A stretch of DNA of 64,000 nt from Aureococcus anophagefferens (GCF_000186865.1 NW_008705568.1:645513-709512); one strand, 5' to 3'. Shown: positions 1 to 9,762, numbered from the stretch's first letter. Numbers and translations are program-made. Notes: generated by a model not told the origin, from the sequence alone.

Positions 1-397
1 CGAGGATCGGCGGGTCCGTCGCGGCGTCGCCGTCGTCGACGTGCAAGAACGCGACGGACCCCGCGAGCGCGTCCATGTCCTCCAAGAGCCGGCCCACGCG
101 GAGCGTGCCGAAGGCCGACTCGTAGCGCGACCGCAGCTCCGCGTCGCTCGTCAGCTTGTAGTCGACGCAGACGCGCGAGTGCGCGGGGACCCTCGAGCCG
201 TCGGCCCGCGGCGGCGGCGGCGCGAAGGCGCCGTCGCGCAGCGCCCAGAGGTGCTGCGTGATGGCCGAGCGGTGCAGCGACGCGTCGCCGCCGCTGAAGC
301 GTCGCGTCGTCCGCGCGCCGAGCGATGCGTCGGCGCCGCTGAAGCGTCGCGTCGTCCGCGCGCCGAGGCGCGCGAATCGGGCCAGCAGGAGCGTCAT
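1..397 (-). CDS. ACOT9-like mitochondrial acyl-CoA thioesterase, 3' part outside window
   Basis: About 132 N-terminal residues are visible, and the gene runs off the left edge. The protein probably hydrolyses acyl-CoAs in mitochondria. The key stretch is LRVGRLLEDMDALAGSVAFL, which matches the hotdog segment of the ACOT9/ACOT10 family, preceded by the family-like DAELRSRYESAFG. The start is the ATG at 397. The Arg-rich, acid-poor N-terminus (MTLLLARFARLGARTTRR) looks like a mitochondrial presequence. It carries a perfect 15-residue internal repeat (LGARTTRRFSG.DAS twice). The second hotdog domain of the family would lie beyond the edge. Family assignment is from sequence resemblance read by eye. 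Confidence 0.7.
   Translation of the reverse strand, partial: MTLLLARFARLGARTTRRFSGADASLGARTTRRFSGGDASLHRSAITQHLWALRDGAFAPPPPRADGSRVPAHSRVCVDYKLTSDAELRSRYESAFGTLRVGRLLEDMDALAGSVAFLHVDDGDAATDPPIL
282..371. repeat. 45-bp tandem duplication inside the ACOT9-like presequence
   Basis: Two copies (282-326 and 327-371) differ by a few bases and keep the reading frame. They duplicate 15 residues of the predicted targeting peptide. Confidence 0.85.
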
Positions 398-499
398 ACT
401 CTTTTTGCCACAGCCTGGCCTGCACTGCTGGCAGGGCTTTGTTGACTTCACCATGCACAGATCGTGCACACTCCCCGGTACACGTAAAAGCAACCCTCG

Positions 500-1656
500 T
501 TAGAACGGCCTCATCTCGGGCATGTGCTGGCTGCCGACGTCGTCCCAGTACTTGGCGCAGTAGGAGTGGAGCGCGTTCTTGTGGTTCGCTTTCGGGCCGG
601 CGTCGAAGACGCCGCCCCTCGACCCGAGGCAGCCCGGCGTCGCCGCGACCTGCGCGAGGCCGCGCTTCGGGCCGAAGGCGAGGTGGATCGTCGCGTCGGC
701 CGGCGGCGCGTAGGCGGCCGCCGGCGGCTTCCCGGCGAGCGCGGCGAGCACGTTCTTCGCCGCGCACCGCCCCATCGCCGCGGCCTCGCTCGCGCCGGCG
801 GCGTGCGCGATCTCGCCCGCCGCCCAGACGCGGGCCTGGCCCGCGCGCAGGCCGCCGTCGACGACGAGCTGGCCGCTCTTCGAGGACTCGAGCATGTCGA
901 AGACCTCGCGGCCCATGTACTCGTTGCCGCCGCACCAGAACGCCTCGGTCGCTTTGATTTCGACGCCTTTTTTGGTCTTGATCGTCCCGTCCTTGAGGGT
1001 CACGGCGCCGCGCGTGCTCCGCTGCTTGGCGTTGATGGCGACGCGGTCGTCGAGGATGACGGCGATGCCCAGGTCTTTCAGCGCGGCCGCGCAGCGCTCG
1101 CCGAGCTCGGGCCGCGCGCCGCGCTGCGACGAGCAGAGCGACGTGCCCGAGTGGACCAGGGTGACGTCGTGCTCCCCGAAGCATTTCAACTCCGCGGCGA
1201 GCTCGCAGCCCGCGGGGCCGCCGCCGACGACTAAAACGCTCTTGTTCGCGTCGAGCTTGGCGGATTCCGCGCGGTAGGCCTTGAAGCGGTCGCCGACGGG
1301 CTTCGAGAAGTCGTCCTCGCCGGGGAACATGTAGCGCGCGCCGATGGCGATGACCACGGCGTCGGCGTCGAGGCAGGCGCCGTCCGCGCAGAGCACCGGG
1401 TCGGCTCCGTGAGGAGCATGCCCGTCGCCGCGTTGTCCAGGACCGTCCCCTTCTTCAGCGCGTGCTTCAGGGGCACGAACTGCTGCCAGGCGTAGGTCGC
1501 GTCGACGACGGCGCGCGTGGACGGCATGGGGATGTGGTAGTGCGTCGACCGCTCGACGACCGTGACCTCGCACGTCGCATCGAGCTCCTTGGCGCAGGCC
1601 ATGCCGGCGATGCCGCCGCCGACGACGACGACGCGCCGCTGCGGCGACACGGACAT
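500..1656 (-). CDS. FSP1/AIF-like FAD-dependent NAD(P)H oxidoreductase, one apparent frameshift
   Basis: Member of the pyridine nucleotide-disulphide oxidoreductase superfamily, closest in look to AIFM2/FSP1-type quinone reductases. The N-terminus from the ATG at 1656 carries the FAD-binding VVVVGGGIAGMACAKEL. A mid-protein VIAIGARYMFP follows, then the NAD(P)H-binding VLVVGGGPAGCELAAEL, then an FAD site near VWAAGEIAHAAG. The first ~85 codons and the remainder lie in different frames, switching at about 1400-1415 (between LLTEP and DPVLCADG). No room exists there for an intron, so this is a one-base indel, either an assembly error or a real lesion. The total is about 384 residues, near the family norm (~370). 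No transmembrane segment is obvious. Confidence 0.75.
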
Positions 1657-1982
1657 GCGGCGGTCGGTTTGAGACTGCGCACGCAGGGTGCACCGGCGCG
1701 CGCCGCCGTCGGTTTCCGAGCTGCCAGCGCCCGCTCGCGGTCGCCGCGGCCGGGCTGCCTGAAACTGAAATTCTTCGGCCCTTGAATACCTCGAGTCGAT
1801 GTTGAATAGGAATTTGCCGACTCCCGACCCGCGCGCGGACCTTCAAACACCGCTCGCCGGCGCGCTGCGTCAGCCGCCGCTCCCACCAGAAAAAAGAAAA
1901 ATATGGCGTAGGTATTAGAAAGTGCGGACCGGCGACTCAAACCCGAGGGGCGCGCGGTCCCGCGAAGGCCGAAGGAGAAGAT
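1657..1982. other. Intergenic stretch, no gene seen
   Basis: This is the gap between two genes that are both on the minus strand. It is locally less GC-rich near 1780-1925. No conserved protein, RNA or repeat was recognised; it should contain the promoter of the FSP1-like gene and the 3' end of the EF-3-like gene. Confidence 0.5.
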
Positions 1983-4463
1983 CTACTTCTTCTTGGTCGC
2001 CTTCTTCTTGTCGGCGGGGGCCTTCTCCTTCTTGTTGAGCTTCTTCTGGGCCTCCTTCTCGGCCTTGGCGGCCTCCTTCTCCTTCTTCATCATCGCGTTG
2101 GCCGCGTCGAGCTTGTCCTCGAGCTCGAAGATCTCGTCCTCGACGGAGCCGTCGCCCTTCTTGAGGCGCTCCTTGAGGCCCTTGAGCTTCTTCGTCATGA
2201 GCTTGATCATGTCGCGGTCGACGTCCGCGGCCTTGGTCACGGACTCGATCTTGTTGCCCAGCGCGTCGAACTTGTCCTCCTCCTGGGTCGGCGCGGCCTT
2301 CTTCTTCAACTTCTGCTCCGCGAGCTCGCGGGCGCGGACGGCCTCCATCCACTCGGCGCCGGAGATGTGGACCTTCTGGTCGCCGGGGATCTCCCAGATC
2401 TCGGGCGCGATGTCGCCGAAGAACTCGGCGTTGTGCGAGATCATGAGCACGCCGCCCTCGAAGTCCTTGATCGCGCGCGAGAGCGCGCCGAGCGAGTCGC
2501 GGTCGAGGTAGTTCGTCGGCTCGTCGAGGATGACGAGGTGGGGGCAGAACCACATGGACGCGCCGATGACGCACTTGACCTTCTGGCCGCCGGAGAGGTT
2601 CTTCATCTTGCCGTAGGTGCCGAACTCCTCCATGAGGCCGAAGTCGTCGAGGTGCTTCTGGATGCAGCCCGTCGTGAGCGGCTTGACGTTGCCGGCCTCG
2701 GCGGCGATCTTGTCGTCGATGGCCTTCATGAGCTTGAAGAAGCCGTTGGACTCGAGGACGACCTTGGGCAGGTAGAGGTTCTTGCTGTCCTCCATGGACG
2801 TGCCGTCCTGCTTGGCCCACTTGACCTCGTACTCGTAGTCGCCGTGGCGCGAGCGGCGGCCGACGAGCTGCTTGATCTGGCGCACGCAGTCGGGGAAGAT
2901 GCCGTTCTGGATGTCCGTCGGCGGGGGCTTCTGGCCGGCCTTGAGGGGCTCCATCTTCTCGAAGATGATCTGGCGCTCGCCCGTCGCGTTGCCCGCCTCG
3001 TCGAGCTCCGCCGCGAGCTCCTTGAGGTAGACGACGAAGTTCTGCTTGAGCTTGGCCTTCTCCTCGTCGGTCATCTGCGCGGCCTCCATGGCCTGCTGCT
3101 CCTTGTCGAGGCCGCCGGAGAAGCGCCACTGGATGTACTCGACGGGCGACATCTCGAGGTGCTGCTCGATGTGGTGGAACGCGTGCTGCGCGACGTAGGC
3201 GACGCGGCAGTTCTGGTGGCGGTAGATCTCCGGGGAGCCCGCGTCGGGCTTCGTCTCGCCGACGAGCGCCTTGATGAGCGTGGACTTGCCCGCGCCGTTG
3301 GGGCCGATGCACGCGACGCGCGACGCCTGCGAGAGCTGGCACGACACGTCCGAGAGCGTCGGCTTCTTCGCGCCGGGGTACGTGAAGGAGATGTTCTTGG
3401 CCTGGATGATGGCCTTCGTCTTCGACTTGACGCCCTCGAGCGGGCCGGGCACCGGGAAGGTGAACTTCATCTCCGTGTCGTGGATCGAGAAGTAGGCCTT
3501 GGCCATGGGGCACTTCTCGACGAACTGGTCGAGGTTGCCCGTGTAGCGCTTGAGGCGCATGTTCTCGTAGTGGATGACGTCCGTGAGCACCTTGTTGAGG
3601 AACTTGGAGTCGTGCGACACGACGAGCGTCGTGACGTGCTCGCACGCCGGGCCCGTGAGGAAGTCGCAGAGCCACGCCTGCTTCTGCACGTCGAGGTGGT
3701 TCGTCGGCTCGTCGAGGAGGAGGAGGTCCGCGTTGAGGAGGACGGCGCGCGCGAGGGCGAGCTTCATCTTCCAGCCGCCGGACAGGTTGCAGATGGGCTT
3801 CTCGATGAGCTCCTCCGTGAACTCCATCTCGAGGAGCTTGGCGTGGATCTTCTCGCGGCCGAGCGGCGCGAGGATGGGCTCCTGGAGGCAGAAGTCGATG
3901 GTCGGCGTGTTCGCGTCGGAGCCGTCGATGTCGTGGTCGACGAAGCACGCGCGGAGCTTCATGAGCTCCTCGGCGCCGGGGAAGCCCGCGAGCTGGCCCG
4001 ACGAGATCGCGCGCATGAGCGTCGACTTGCCGCAGCCGTTGTGGCCGAGGAGGCCGTAGATGCGGCCGCGGCGCACGTGGAAGTGCGTCGTGTTCAGCAA
4101 GATCTTGCCGCCGTAGGCGAGCTTGAACTCGACGTTGCACAGGATCTCGCCCTCGCCCTCGGGGATGTCGAGGACGACGTCGCGCTTCGGGACGCGCTTC
4201 TCGGACTCGTCCATGAACTTCTTCGTGACGACCGCCGCCTTCTCGGCGTCCATGATGGGCTCGAGGTAGGCTTGGCAGGTCTTCTCCCACTCGAACATGT
4301 GGAAGGTCTCGGCGAGGCACTGGTTGCTGGCGAGGTTCGAAATGTAGGCGAGGATGGGCTTGTAGGTCTCCGCGACCTCGACGCCCTCGGCCTTGATGTA
4401 GTCCGCGAGGACCAGCTCGAGGGAGGCGGGCTGCACGGGCTCGGGGATCGCGTTCATGGACAT
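1983..4463 (-). CDS. EF-3-like ABC-F ATPase (translation elongation factor type)
   Basis: 826 residues with no intron. The order is a short helical N-terminus (about 100 residues), ABC1 with Walker A GHNGCGKST, signature LSGGWKMKLALARA and Walker B LLLLDEPTNHLD, then ABC2 with Walker A GPNGAGKST, signature LSGGQKVK and Walker B LVILDEPTNYLD. A chromodomain-like insert (YEYEVKWAKQDG) is present inside ABC2, as in eEF3. The C-terminus is a Lys-rich tail ending KKATKKK. Fungal eEF3 is about 1040 residues and starts with a long HEAT-repeat array; most of that array is absent here. The role inferred from the family is ATP-driven release of deacylated tRNA from the ribosomal E site. The start ATG at 4463 gives MSMNAIPEP. 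Eukaryotic eEF3 is not restricted to fungi, so presence in an alga is plausible. Confidence 0.9.
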   Translation of the reverse strand: MSMNAIPEPVQPASLELVLADYIKAEGVEVAETYKPILAYISNLASNQCLAETFHMFEWEKTCQAYLEPIMDAEKAAVVTKKFMDESEKRVPKRDVVLDIPEGEGEILCNVEFKLAYGGKILLNTTHFHVRRGRIYGLLGHNGCGKSTLMRAISSGQLAGFPGAEELMKLRACFVDHDIDGSDANTPTIDFCLQEPILAPLGREKIHAKLLEMEFTEELIEKPICNLSGGWKMKLALARAVLLNADLLLLDEPTNHLDVQKQAWLCDFLTGPACEHVTTLVVSHDSKFLNKVLTDVIHYENMRLKRYTGNLDQFVEKCPMAKAYFSIHDTEMKFTFPVPGPLEGVKSKTKAIIQAKNISFTYPGAKKPTLSDVSCQLSQASRVACIGPNGAGKSTLIKALVGETKPDAGSPEIYRHQNCRVAYVAQHAFHHIEQHLEMSPVEYIQWRFSGGLDKEQQAMEAAQMTDEEKAKLKQNFVVYLKELAAELDEAGNATGERQIIFEKMEPLKAGQKPPPTDIQNGIFPDCVRQIKQLVGRRSRHGDYEYEVKWAKQDGTSMEDSKNLYLPKVVLESNGFFKLMKAIDDKIAAEAGNVKPLTTGCIQKHLDDFGLMEEFGTYGKMKNLSGGQKVKCVIGASMWFCPHLVILDEPTNYLDRDSLGALSRAIKDFEGGVLMISHNAEFFGDIAPEIWEIPGDQKVHISGAEWMEAVRARELAEQKLKKKAAPTQEEDKFDALGNKIESVTKAADVDRDMIKLMTKKLKGLKERLKKGDGSVEDEIFELEDKLDAANAMMKKEKEAAKAEKEAQKKLNKKEKAPADKKKATKKK

Positions 4464-4706
4464 TTTTGATGTAGAACTGCGATGTGGCCGGTGCGAGGTG
4501 TGCTTGGCAAAAGGCTGATGAGCGCGCTTAATCGCCCGACGTCGCCCGGCGATGACAAGGAAGAAAACGTCAGTTCAACGCACTTCATCGCAAACCGGTT
4601 TGCTGGCCACGCCGACCGGATCGAAGGAGAAACGCAGACTAAAAAGACCCGGGTCAAGAGGCTGCCCCTAGGCTGGCTAGGATAGTAATCACGATGGCCT
4701 GAGCAC

Positions 4707-5867
4707 ATGCCCCGCCTTCACGCCGGCCTCGCCGCGTGGCTCTGCACGTGCCATGCCGCGCGCGGCCGCGAGCGGCCCCACTACGAGTCCTACGTCGACG
4801 TCTTCGTCGCCGGCGCCGAGGGCGCGGGCCACCACGGCGTCGTCGCCGGCTTCCTCGAGCCCCTGCTGCAGCGCGCGCCGTCGACGTGCGTCGTCGTCGA
4901 CCAGATGCCCGAGCGCTTCGACGTCGGGTCCTTCGAGCGGTCCGGCGGCGCCTGCGGCGAGGCGAGCCGCCTCGCGACGATCGGCTGGGAGAGCCTGCCG
5001 TCGCAGCGGCGGACGCAGCCCGAGGAGCGCGTCGCGCTGCTCTACGCGAACGCGAGCTGCGTGCGGCCCTCGCTGGCGGAGACGCCGCACCCGGCGACGT
5101 GGCAGCGCATCGGCTGGCAGGAGGCCAGGGAGCGCTGCCTGCGGTGCCGCGGGTCCGCGGTCGCGACCTTGGAAGACGTCGCGCGGCGCCTCCGCGCGTC
5201 GGACCGCCTCGACCTCGCGCGCCTCGCGAGCCACGGCGCGGCCTTTCCGAGCCCCTTCGCGCCGGCGCGCCTGCGGTTCCTCGTCGTGCACCGCGACTTC
5301 TTCGCGACCGTCGCGTCCCACCAGCGCTGGGACGGGTCGCCACTCGGCCACGCGGTCCTCGTCGCGGCGCACCTCGGGCTCCTGGCCCGGGACCTCGCGG
5401 CGCTGCCGGACCCCGGCCGGAGCTTCCGCGTGCTCCGGTTCGAACTATTGTACGACGCGGCGTCCTACGGCCGCGCCGCGCGCGCCGCGTGCCGCTTCCT
5501 CGACCTCGACCTCGGCGGCTGGGCGCCGACGGACGCGGACGTCGCCGCGGCGCGCGACCGCTGGCGGCCGCCGAAGAACGGCACGGTGGCGCGCCAGGCC
5601 AAGGCCGTGGCGTCGCTCTACGCGGCCGCGCGCGCGTCCTGGAGCATCCTGGACGAACCCGCGCTCCAGCTCCTCGCGCCGTCCGCCGGCGCGCGCGACG
5701 CCGCCGCCGCGGGGCCCTGCGCGCCGCCCTACTGCTACGAGGACGCCCCGGCGACGGACGCGTGCCCGCCGCCGCACCCGGAGCCCTGCCGGCGCGAGCG
5801 GGCGACGCCCAAGTTCCGGAACGACGCGCGCGCGCGGCTGTGCGTCGGCGACGCGCCCGCCGACTAA
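4707..5867 (+). CDS. Secreted or Golgi sulfotransferase-like protein
   Basis: 386 residues beginning with a short hydrophobic leader (AGLAAWLCTCHAARG). VDVFVAGAEGAGHHG resembles the 5'-PAPS-binding loop of sulfotransferases. LRFLVVHRDFFATVASHQRW resembles the 3'-phosphate-binding segment (conserved Arg then Ser). Together these suggest transfer of sulfate from PAPS to a glycan or small acceptor in the secretory pathway. The C-terminal 60 residues are Cys- and Pro-rich (CAPPYCYEDAP...CPPPHPEPC), fitting an extracytoplasmic domain with disulphides. Other P-loop transferases remain possible because the motifs are degenerate. The ATG at 4707 is the first in frame. Confidence 0.55.
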   Translation: MPRLHAGLAAWLCTCHAARGRERPHYESYVDVFVAGAEGAGHHGVVAGFLEPLLQRAPSTCVVVDQMPERFDVGSFERSGGACGEASRLATIGWESLPSQRRTQPEERVALLYANASCVRPSLAETPHPATWQRIGWQEARERCLRCRGSAVATLEDVARRLRASDRLDLARLASHGAAFPSPFAPARLRFLVVHRDFFATVASHQRWDGSPLGHAVLVAAHLGLLARDLAALPDPGRSFRVLRFELLYDAASYGRAARAACRFLDLDLGGWAPTDADVAAARDRWRPPKNGTVARQAKAVASLYAAARASWSILDEPALQLLAPSAGARDAAAAGPCAPPYCYEDAPATDACPPPHPEPCRRERATPKFRNDARARLCVGDAPAD

Positions 5868-5932
5868 ATCCAGGAGCGCGGAGTTCGCACTCGACTCGAC
5901 GGAGCTTGGCGAGGCGCACTCCACTCCCGCCG

Positions 5933-8135
5933 TTACGCCGCGGCCTCGGTCTCCTGGGTGGACGAGTTGCGCCGCGGCGAGTCCTCGGGGACGGGCGCGA
6001 AGGCCGGGCCCTTTAGGTGGTCGTCGTCGTCGATGGCCGGGAGGCTGCCGCGGTGGGCGCAGTCGAGCTCCGAGTTGTGGAGCGACGAGCTCCGCGACAC
6101 GGACGCGGTCTGCTCGGAGGAGAACTCGGAGGTCTGGGAGTAGCGCCGCGACGCGCCCGGCGAGTCCGGCGCCGCGGGCGCGCCGTGGAGGGGCTCGAGG
6201 CGCGCGGGCGGCGCGTTCGCCGGCGGCCGGTCGTCGGCGGAGGCCGACACGGGCGCGGCGCCGAAGAGGTCCTCGAGGGACACGGACCGGCGCCGCCGGA
6301 TCTCGCCCGCCGTGATCTCCGGGTCGCTGCTCCGCCGCTCGCGCTTCTCGCCGCCGCCCCCGGCGCGGTCCAGGACGTCGTCGATCTCCTTGGCCCGGCG
6401 CATGACGGGCGCCGACGGCGTCGACGGCTCGGGCGGGCTCGGGCTCTCGGGCGCGTCGCTGCCGTCCTCCTCCGCGAGCGGGTCGTCGGAGACGTCGCTG
6501 AGCTGGCTGCTCCGCCGCCGCTGGTTCAGGTAGCCCGCGTCGTAGGCGTCGGAGAGGCCCTTGCGCTCGAAGGTCGGCGTCGACGGGCTCGACCCGCCGG
6601 ACGCGTCGCTGGAAGTCGACCTGTGTGGAAATCAACCAGTGGAATGGACGCGTCCAGCAAAACTTCAAACCTCTCTATCTCGGTCAAATCGAAGTCGATT
6701 CGGCTGATTTTTGGACGAATCGATTGCTCTCGTCGAGTTCTCGAAGCACAGCCGAAGAGCTTGCATCGACACTGTCGCATACGCGCACATTGAAGTCGGG
6801 TTGAAGGTTTGGAATCCACACAGTCGTCGACGTCTGGTGCGAGAAGCGGCGCGGCTTCGTGAGGACGATGCGCAGCGCGTTGTCGTTGGAGTTCGACGAC
6901 GACCCGGAGACGACGGAGCTCTCGGAGCGGCGCCGGTCCTGCTTGTCCGGCTTGTTCCCGCCCGACGAGGGGCCGGACAGCGAGAAGGACCGCGCGTGGC
7001 ACGCGTGGCCCGCGGGCGACCCGCCCTCGAAGGGCAGGGGCGAGTTCAGCGAGTCGGCGCTGAAGTTCGAGCCCTTGCGCACGCGGTGGCCCAGGTCGTC
7101 GAGCTGGTAGAGCTCGTCGGAGCTCTCGCTGAGGCCGCCGCCGGACGGCCGCCGGTCGTAGATCGCCTTGGACTCGCGGCGCGCGTTGTCCGTGTCCATC
7201 CAGGCGCCGTAGCGCCGGAGCAGGCCCGCGCTCAGCACGTTCGCCACGGCCTCCTTGGCGCCCTGGAAGAGGCCGCGCCTCACGACGCCGCGCTCGAGCA
7301 GGCCCGCGACCTCGGCGGCGTCGAAGCGGACGCGGCTCGCGCAAAAGTAGTCGCCGCCCGGGTCTAAAAACTTGTCGTAGATCTCCACGGCCTGGGACAC
7401 GAGGCGCGCGTCGCGCATCTCCCCGGCGAGCGCCGGCGGCTCCGGGCCCGGGTTCTGGCTCCGCGCGGTCATGACCTGGCGGTCGAGCTGCGCGTCCCAC
7501 CTGGGCAGCCAGGAATATTGATTCAACCACGCTTCAACGTGAGTGTTCCGCGCGTGCGCGTGCCGTAAAAGCATCCACGCTTCGAGACCGTTCCGAGAGA
7601 TGATCGCTCGTCCAAAAATCAGTCGAAACGAGTGGGAATCGGCCGAGATAGGAGCCTTTGAAGTTGGGAAGTTCGCTCTCTTTTCCTGCCCCGCGTCCCA
7701 CTTCCGGATGGCCTTCCAGAGGTGGAGGAGTTCCACCGAATATTCGCTGTGGAGGAAGCTCTCGAAGACCTCGCACTCGGAAGGGTCCGCCAGGATCATG
7801 GACAGCGTGCTCAGCGCGGCCTCGGACGCGGCCTGCTCGCGGGCCGCGCCGTCGGGGCCCTCGAAGCCCGGCAGCTGCATCTGGCTCAGGCGCCGGCGCA
7901 TGGCGTCCTTGCCCTCGGCGCCCCGCTTGCTCACGCTCATCTTCCGCGCCAGGTTCACGGCCGTGTCCGTGATCTTCTGCCGCGACGACCGCCGCTGGCG
8001 CGTCGGCGGGCCGTCGGGGGCGGGGCAGCCCGGCTGGGGGCGCGTCGTCGGCTGCGGCGCGCCGCCGGCGCCCGCCTGGTAGCTCCGCCCGGCGTCCCCG
8101 CCCCCGGGCCGCGCGCTCGACGCCGCGCCTCCCAT
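5933..8135 (-). CDS. RGS-domain protein with two introner introns
   Basis: Exons: 8135-7702, 7500-6832 and 6620-5933 (596 residues after splicing). The N-terminus MGGAASSARP could be N-myristoylated. The RGS box starts near residue 108 with ILADPSECEVFESFLHSEYS and LLHLWKAIRKWD. It continues after the first intron with SQAVEIYDKFLDPGGDYFCA and ends near LLRRYGAWMD. The domain would accelerate GTP hydrolysis by G-alpha at a membrane. The remaining half is Ser/Pro-rich and probably unstructured and phosphorylated. Splicing both introners restores KAIRKWDAQLD and HQTSTSSDASG exactly in frame. The first intron interrupts the RGS box itself, and it is 201 bp with no in-frame stop, so retention would insert 67 residues. 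Confidence 0.8.
6621..6831 (+). mobile_element. Introner, family B, in RGS gene (211 bp)
   Basis: Intron on the minus strand. The donor GTCGACGA lies in the target duplication and the acceptor CACAG belongs to the element. The right flank reads GTCGACTT, so 6 of 8 duplication bases match. The ends are inverted (CTGTGTGGA). The core TCGGCTGATTTTTGGACGA reads on the plus strand, so the element is reversed relative to the gene. Confidence 0.9.
7501..7701 (-). mobile_element. Introner, family A, in RGS gene (201 bp)
   Basis: Minus-strand intron. The donor GTGGGACG is the left copy of the target duplication, and the acceptor GCTGCCCAG comes from the element and is followed by the second GTGGGACGCG. 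The core runs in the same sense as the gene. The terminal region near 7510-7545 is diverged from other copies, removing the usual in-frame stop. Confidence 0.93.
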
Positions 8136-8255
8136 AATGGGTGTTGTCCGCGCGTTGCGATGTTTGCACGTTCCGCCGGCGACGCCGATCATGAATCCGC
8201 CGGGGCTGCCCAATCACGGCGCGGTCTCCGTCGGAAGCTCGACGAGTGCGCGAAC

Positions 8256-9023
8256 ATGGCGTCTCCCCTCGCCCTCGTCGCCGCGGCGACCCTCGGCGCC
8301 GCCGCCGCCGCGGACTGCTACTGCACGCCCCACCTGGGCAACAAGTCGGCGACGCTCCCCAACGCGCTCATCATCGGCGACTCCATCTCCGGCAACGGCA
8401 CGGGCTACATGGACTACCTGCCCGAGGTGCTCGGCGGCCTCGCCAACGCGCTCCAGACGGGGTCCGTCACGGACAACGGGCGGCGCCTCGCCGACGACCT
8501 CGGCAACCACACGCCCAAGGGGCCCTGCGGCACGTCCTTCGGCGTCCTCGAGTGCGTCGACGACTGGGTCGGCGACGGCGGCTGGGACGTCATCTCCCTC
8601 AACTGGGGGCTCCACGACATCTGCCCCCACAAGTACATGTACGTGTCGCGGGACCAGTACGTGGCGAACATGAAGCAGATCATTGCGAAGCTGAAGACGG
8701 GCCTGGCGCCGGGCGGCACCATCGTCTGGGTGTCGACGACGCCGGTCCCCGCGTCCTACAAGGACCGCAACGACACGGACGTCGTCGACATCAACGGCAT
8801 CATGGCCGACCTCATCGCCTTCGACGACTGCTGCGACGACGTCGTCTTCGGCGCCGACCTCTACCACGCCGTCGTCGACCGGTGCAACCGCAACGCGACG
8901 TGGGCCGGCTACCCGGCGTCGAACGACTGCCTCTACCTCCAGGACAACGGCGTCCACTTCTCCGAACTGGGCAAGCGCTTCACGGCCATCGAGGTCGCCG
9001 CGCACCTGATGCCCTACTTGTAA
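8256..9023 (+). CDS. Secreted SGNH/GDSL hydrolase
   Basis: 255 residues with a signal peptide (SPLALVAAATLGAAAAA) and then Cys-containing mature protein. Block I is IIGDSISGNG with the nucleophile Ser. The WGLHD stretch sits where SGNH enzymes have their Gly/Asn block. Near the C-terminus DNGVHFSELG holds the catalytic Asp-x-x-His pair. Likely an esterase or lipase acting on secreted or cell-wall substrates. It is divergently arranged with the RGS gene, only 120 bp between start codons, so the promoters must be compact or shared. The ATG at 8256 is the first giving a signal peptide. Confidence 0.8.
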   Translation: MASPLALVAAATLGAAAAADCYCTPHLGNKSATLPNALIIGDSISGNGTGYMDYLPEVLGGLANALQTGSVTDNGRRLADDLGNHTPKGPCGTSFGVLECVDDWVGDGGWDVISLNWGLHDICPHKYMYVSRDQYVANMKQIIAKLKTGLAPGGTIVWVSTTPVPASYKDRNDTDVVDINGIMADLIAFDDCCDDVVFGADLYHAVVDRCNRNATWAGYPASNDCLYLQDNGVHFSELGKRFTAIEVAAHLMPYL

Positions 9024-9190
9024 GCTGTTTTGTGATGCGTCCGCAGACAATTACGCAGACGGACCACTGCCAGACGGCGATTATTGCCTCAAGCGCTCGC
9101 TCGAGCAGTCTCGAGCTCGACGGCTCGACATCAGATCGCGGCGCGCCACAAAACAATCCCCCCCTGGGCCACCGAGAAACGTTCGAATCC

Positions 9191-9502
9191 ATGTCTGAAT
9201 CGCCGCAAATCGTCGCCGCCGCCTATTTCGACGACAAGGTGCAATCGCTGGCGGCGACGCGCCACGGGCGGAAATTCTCCGTGGGCATCATCAGCCCGGG
9301 CACGTACCGTTTCGGCACGGCCTGCGCCGAGCGCATGACGGTTACGTCTGGCTCGCTGAAGGTCCAGGTCGAGGACCCCGGTTGCTTCCCGGACGCGACC
9401 GTCGTCGTTTATCCCGCGGGCACGTACTTCGAGGTCGCGGCGAACGCGGGCTTCCAGGTCACCTGCGACGAGCACGCGGCCTACCTGTGCGAGTACCTCT
9501 AA
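9191..9502 (+). CDS. ppnP: PpnP-like pyrimidine/purine nucleoside phosphorylase (DUF1255)
   Basis: 103 residues, the length of the bacterial family (about 95) plus a few N-terminal residues. Family landmarks are in order: YFDDKVQSLAATRHGRK, VGIISPGTYRFGTACAERM, VTSGSLKVQVEDPG, YPAGTYFEVAANAGFQV and the terminal AAYLCEYL. The enzyme is a small cupin that splits nucleosides with phosphate. No targeting peptide is obvious, so it is probably cytosolic. The family is mainly bacterial, so transfer into this lineage is an inference. The last 28 bp are duplicated immediately after the stop. Confidence 0.88.
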   Translation: MSESPQIVAAAYFDDKVQSLAATRHGRKFSVGIISPGTYRFGTACAERMTVTSGSLKVQVEDPGCFPDATVVVYPAGTYFEVAANAGFQVTCDEHAAYLCEYL

Positions 9503-9529
9503 CGCGGCCTACCACTGCGAGTACCTCTA
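9474..9529. repeat. 28-bp duplication of the ppnP 3' end
   Basis: Copies 9474-9501 and 9502-9529 differ at two or three bases; the second follows the stop region and again spells a CEYL-stop ending in its own frame. Confidence 0.85.
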
Positions 9530-9762
9530 GGCGGCCGGAGAACGGGGCGCGCAGGTCCCCGCCGTCACCCGCATCCGGGTTCCCGCGCGCGCGAGCGTTG
9601 GCGCCGCGAGCGTTCGGCGCCGCGAGCGTTCGAACGGCGCCGCCCGGAGAGACGTAAGAACTATCGATCGCGCGTAGTTCTATGCTGAAGCGAGACGAAA
9701 GACTCGGGGCGCATACGTCTGCGACGGGTCCGTCGGTCCTGAGTTGAACTTCAAGTTGCACC

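Noticed and set aside
2367..4469. 700-codon open frame opposite the EF-3-like gene
   Set aside because: Shadow frame in GC-rich sequence; both ABC cassettes are on the minus strand.
9160..9195. Possible tRNA T-arm word GTTCGAATCC at 9181-9190
   Set aside because: No acceptor stem, anticodon arm or D-arm can be folded around it; it lies just before the ppnP start.
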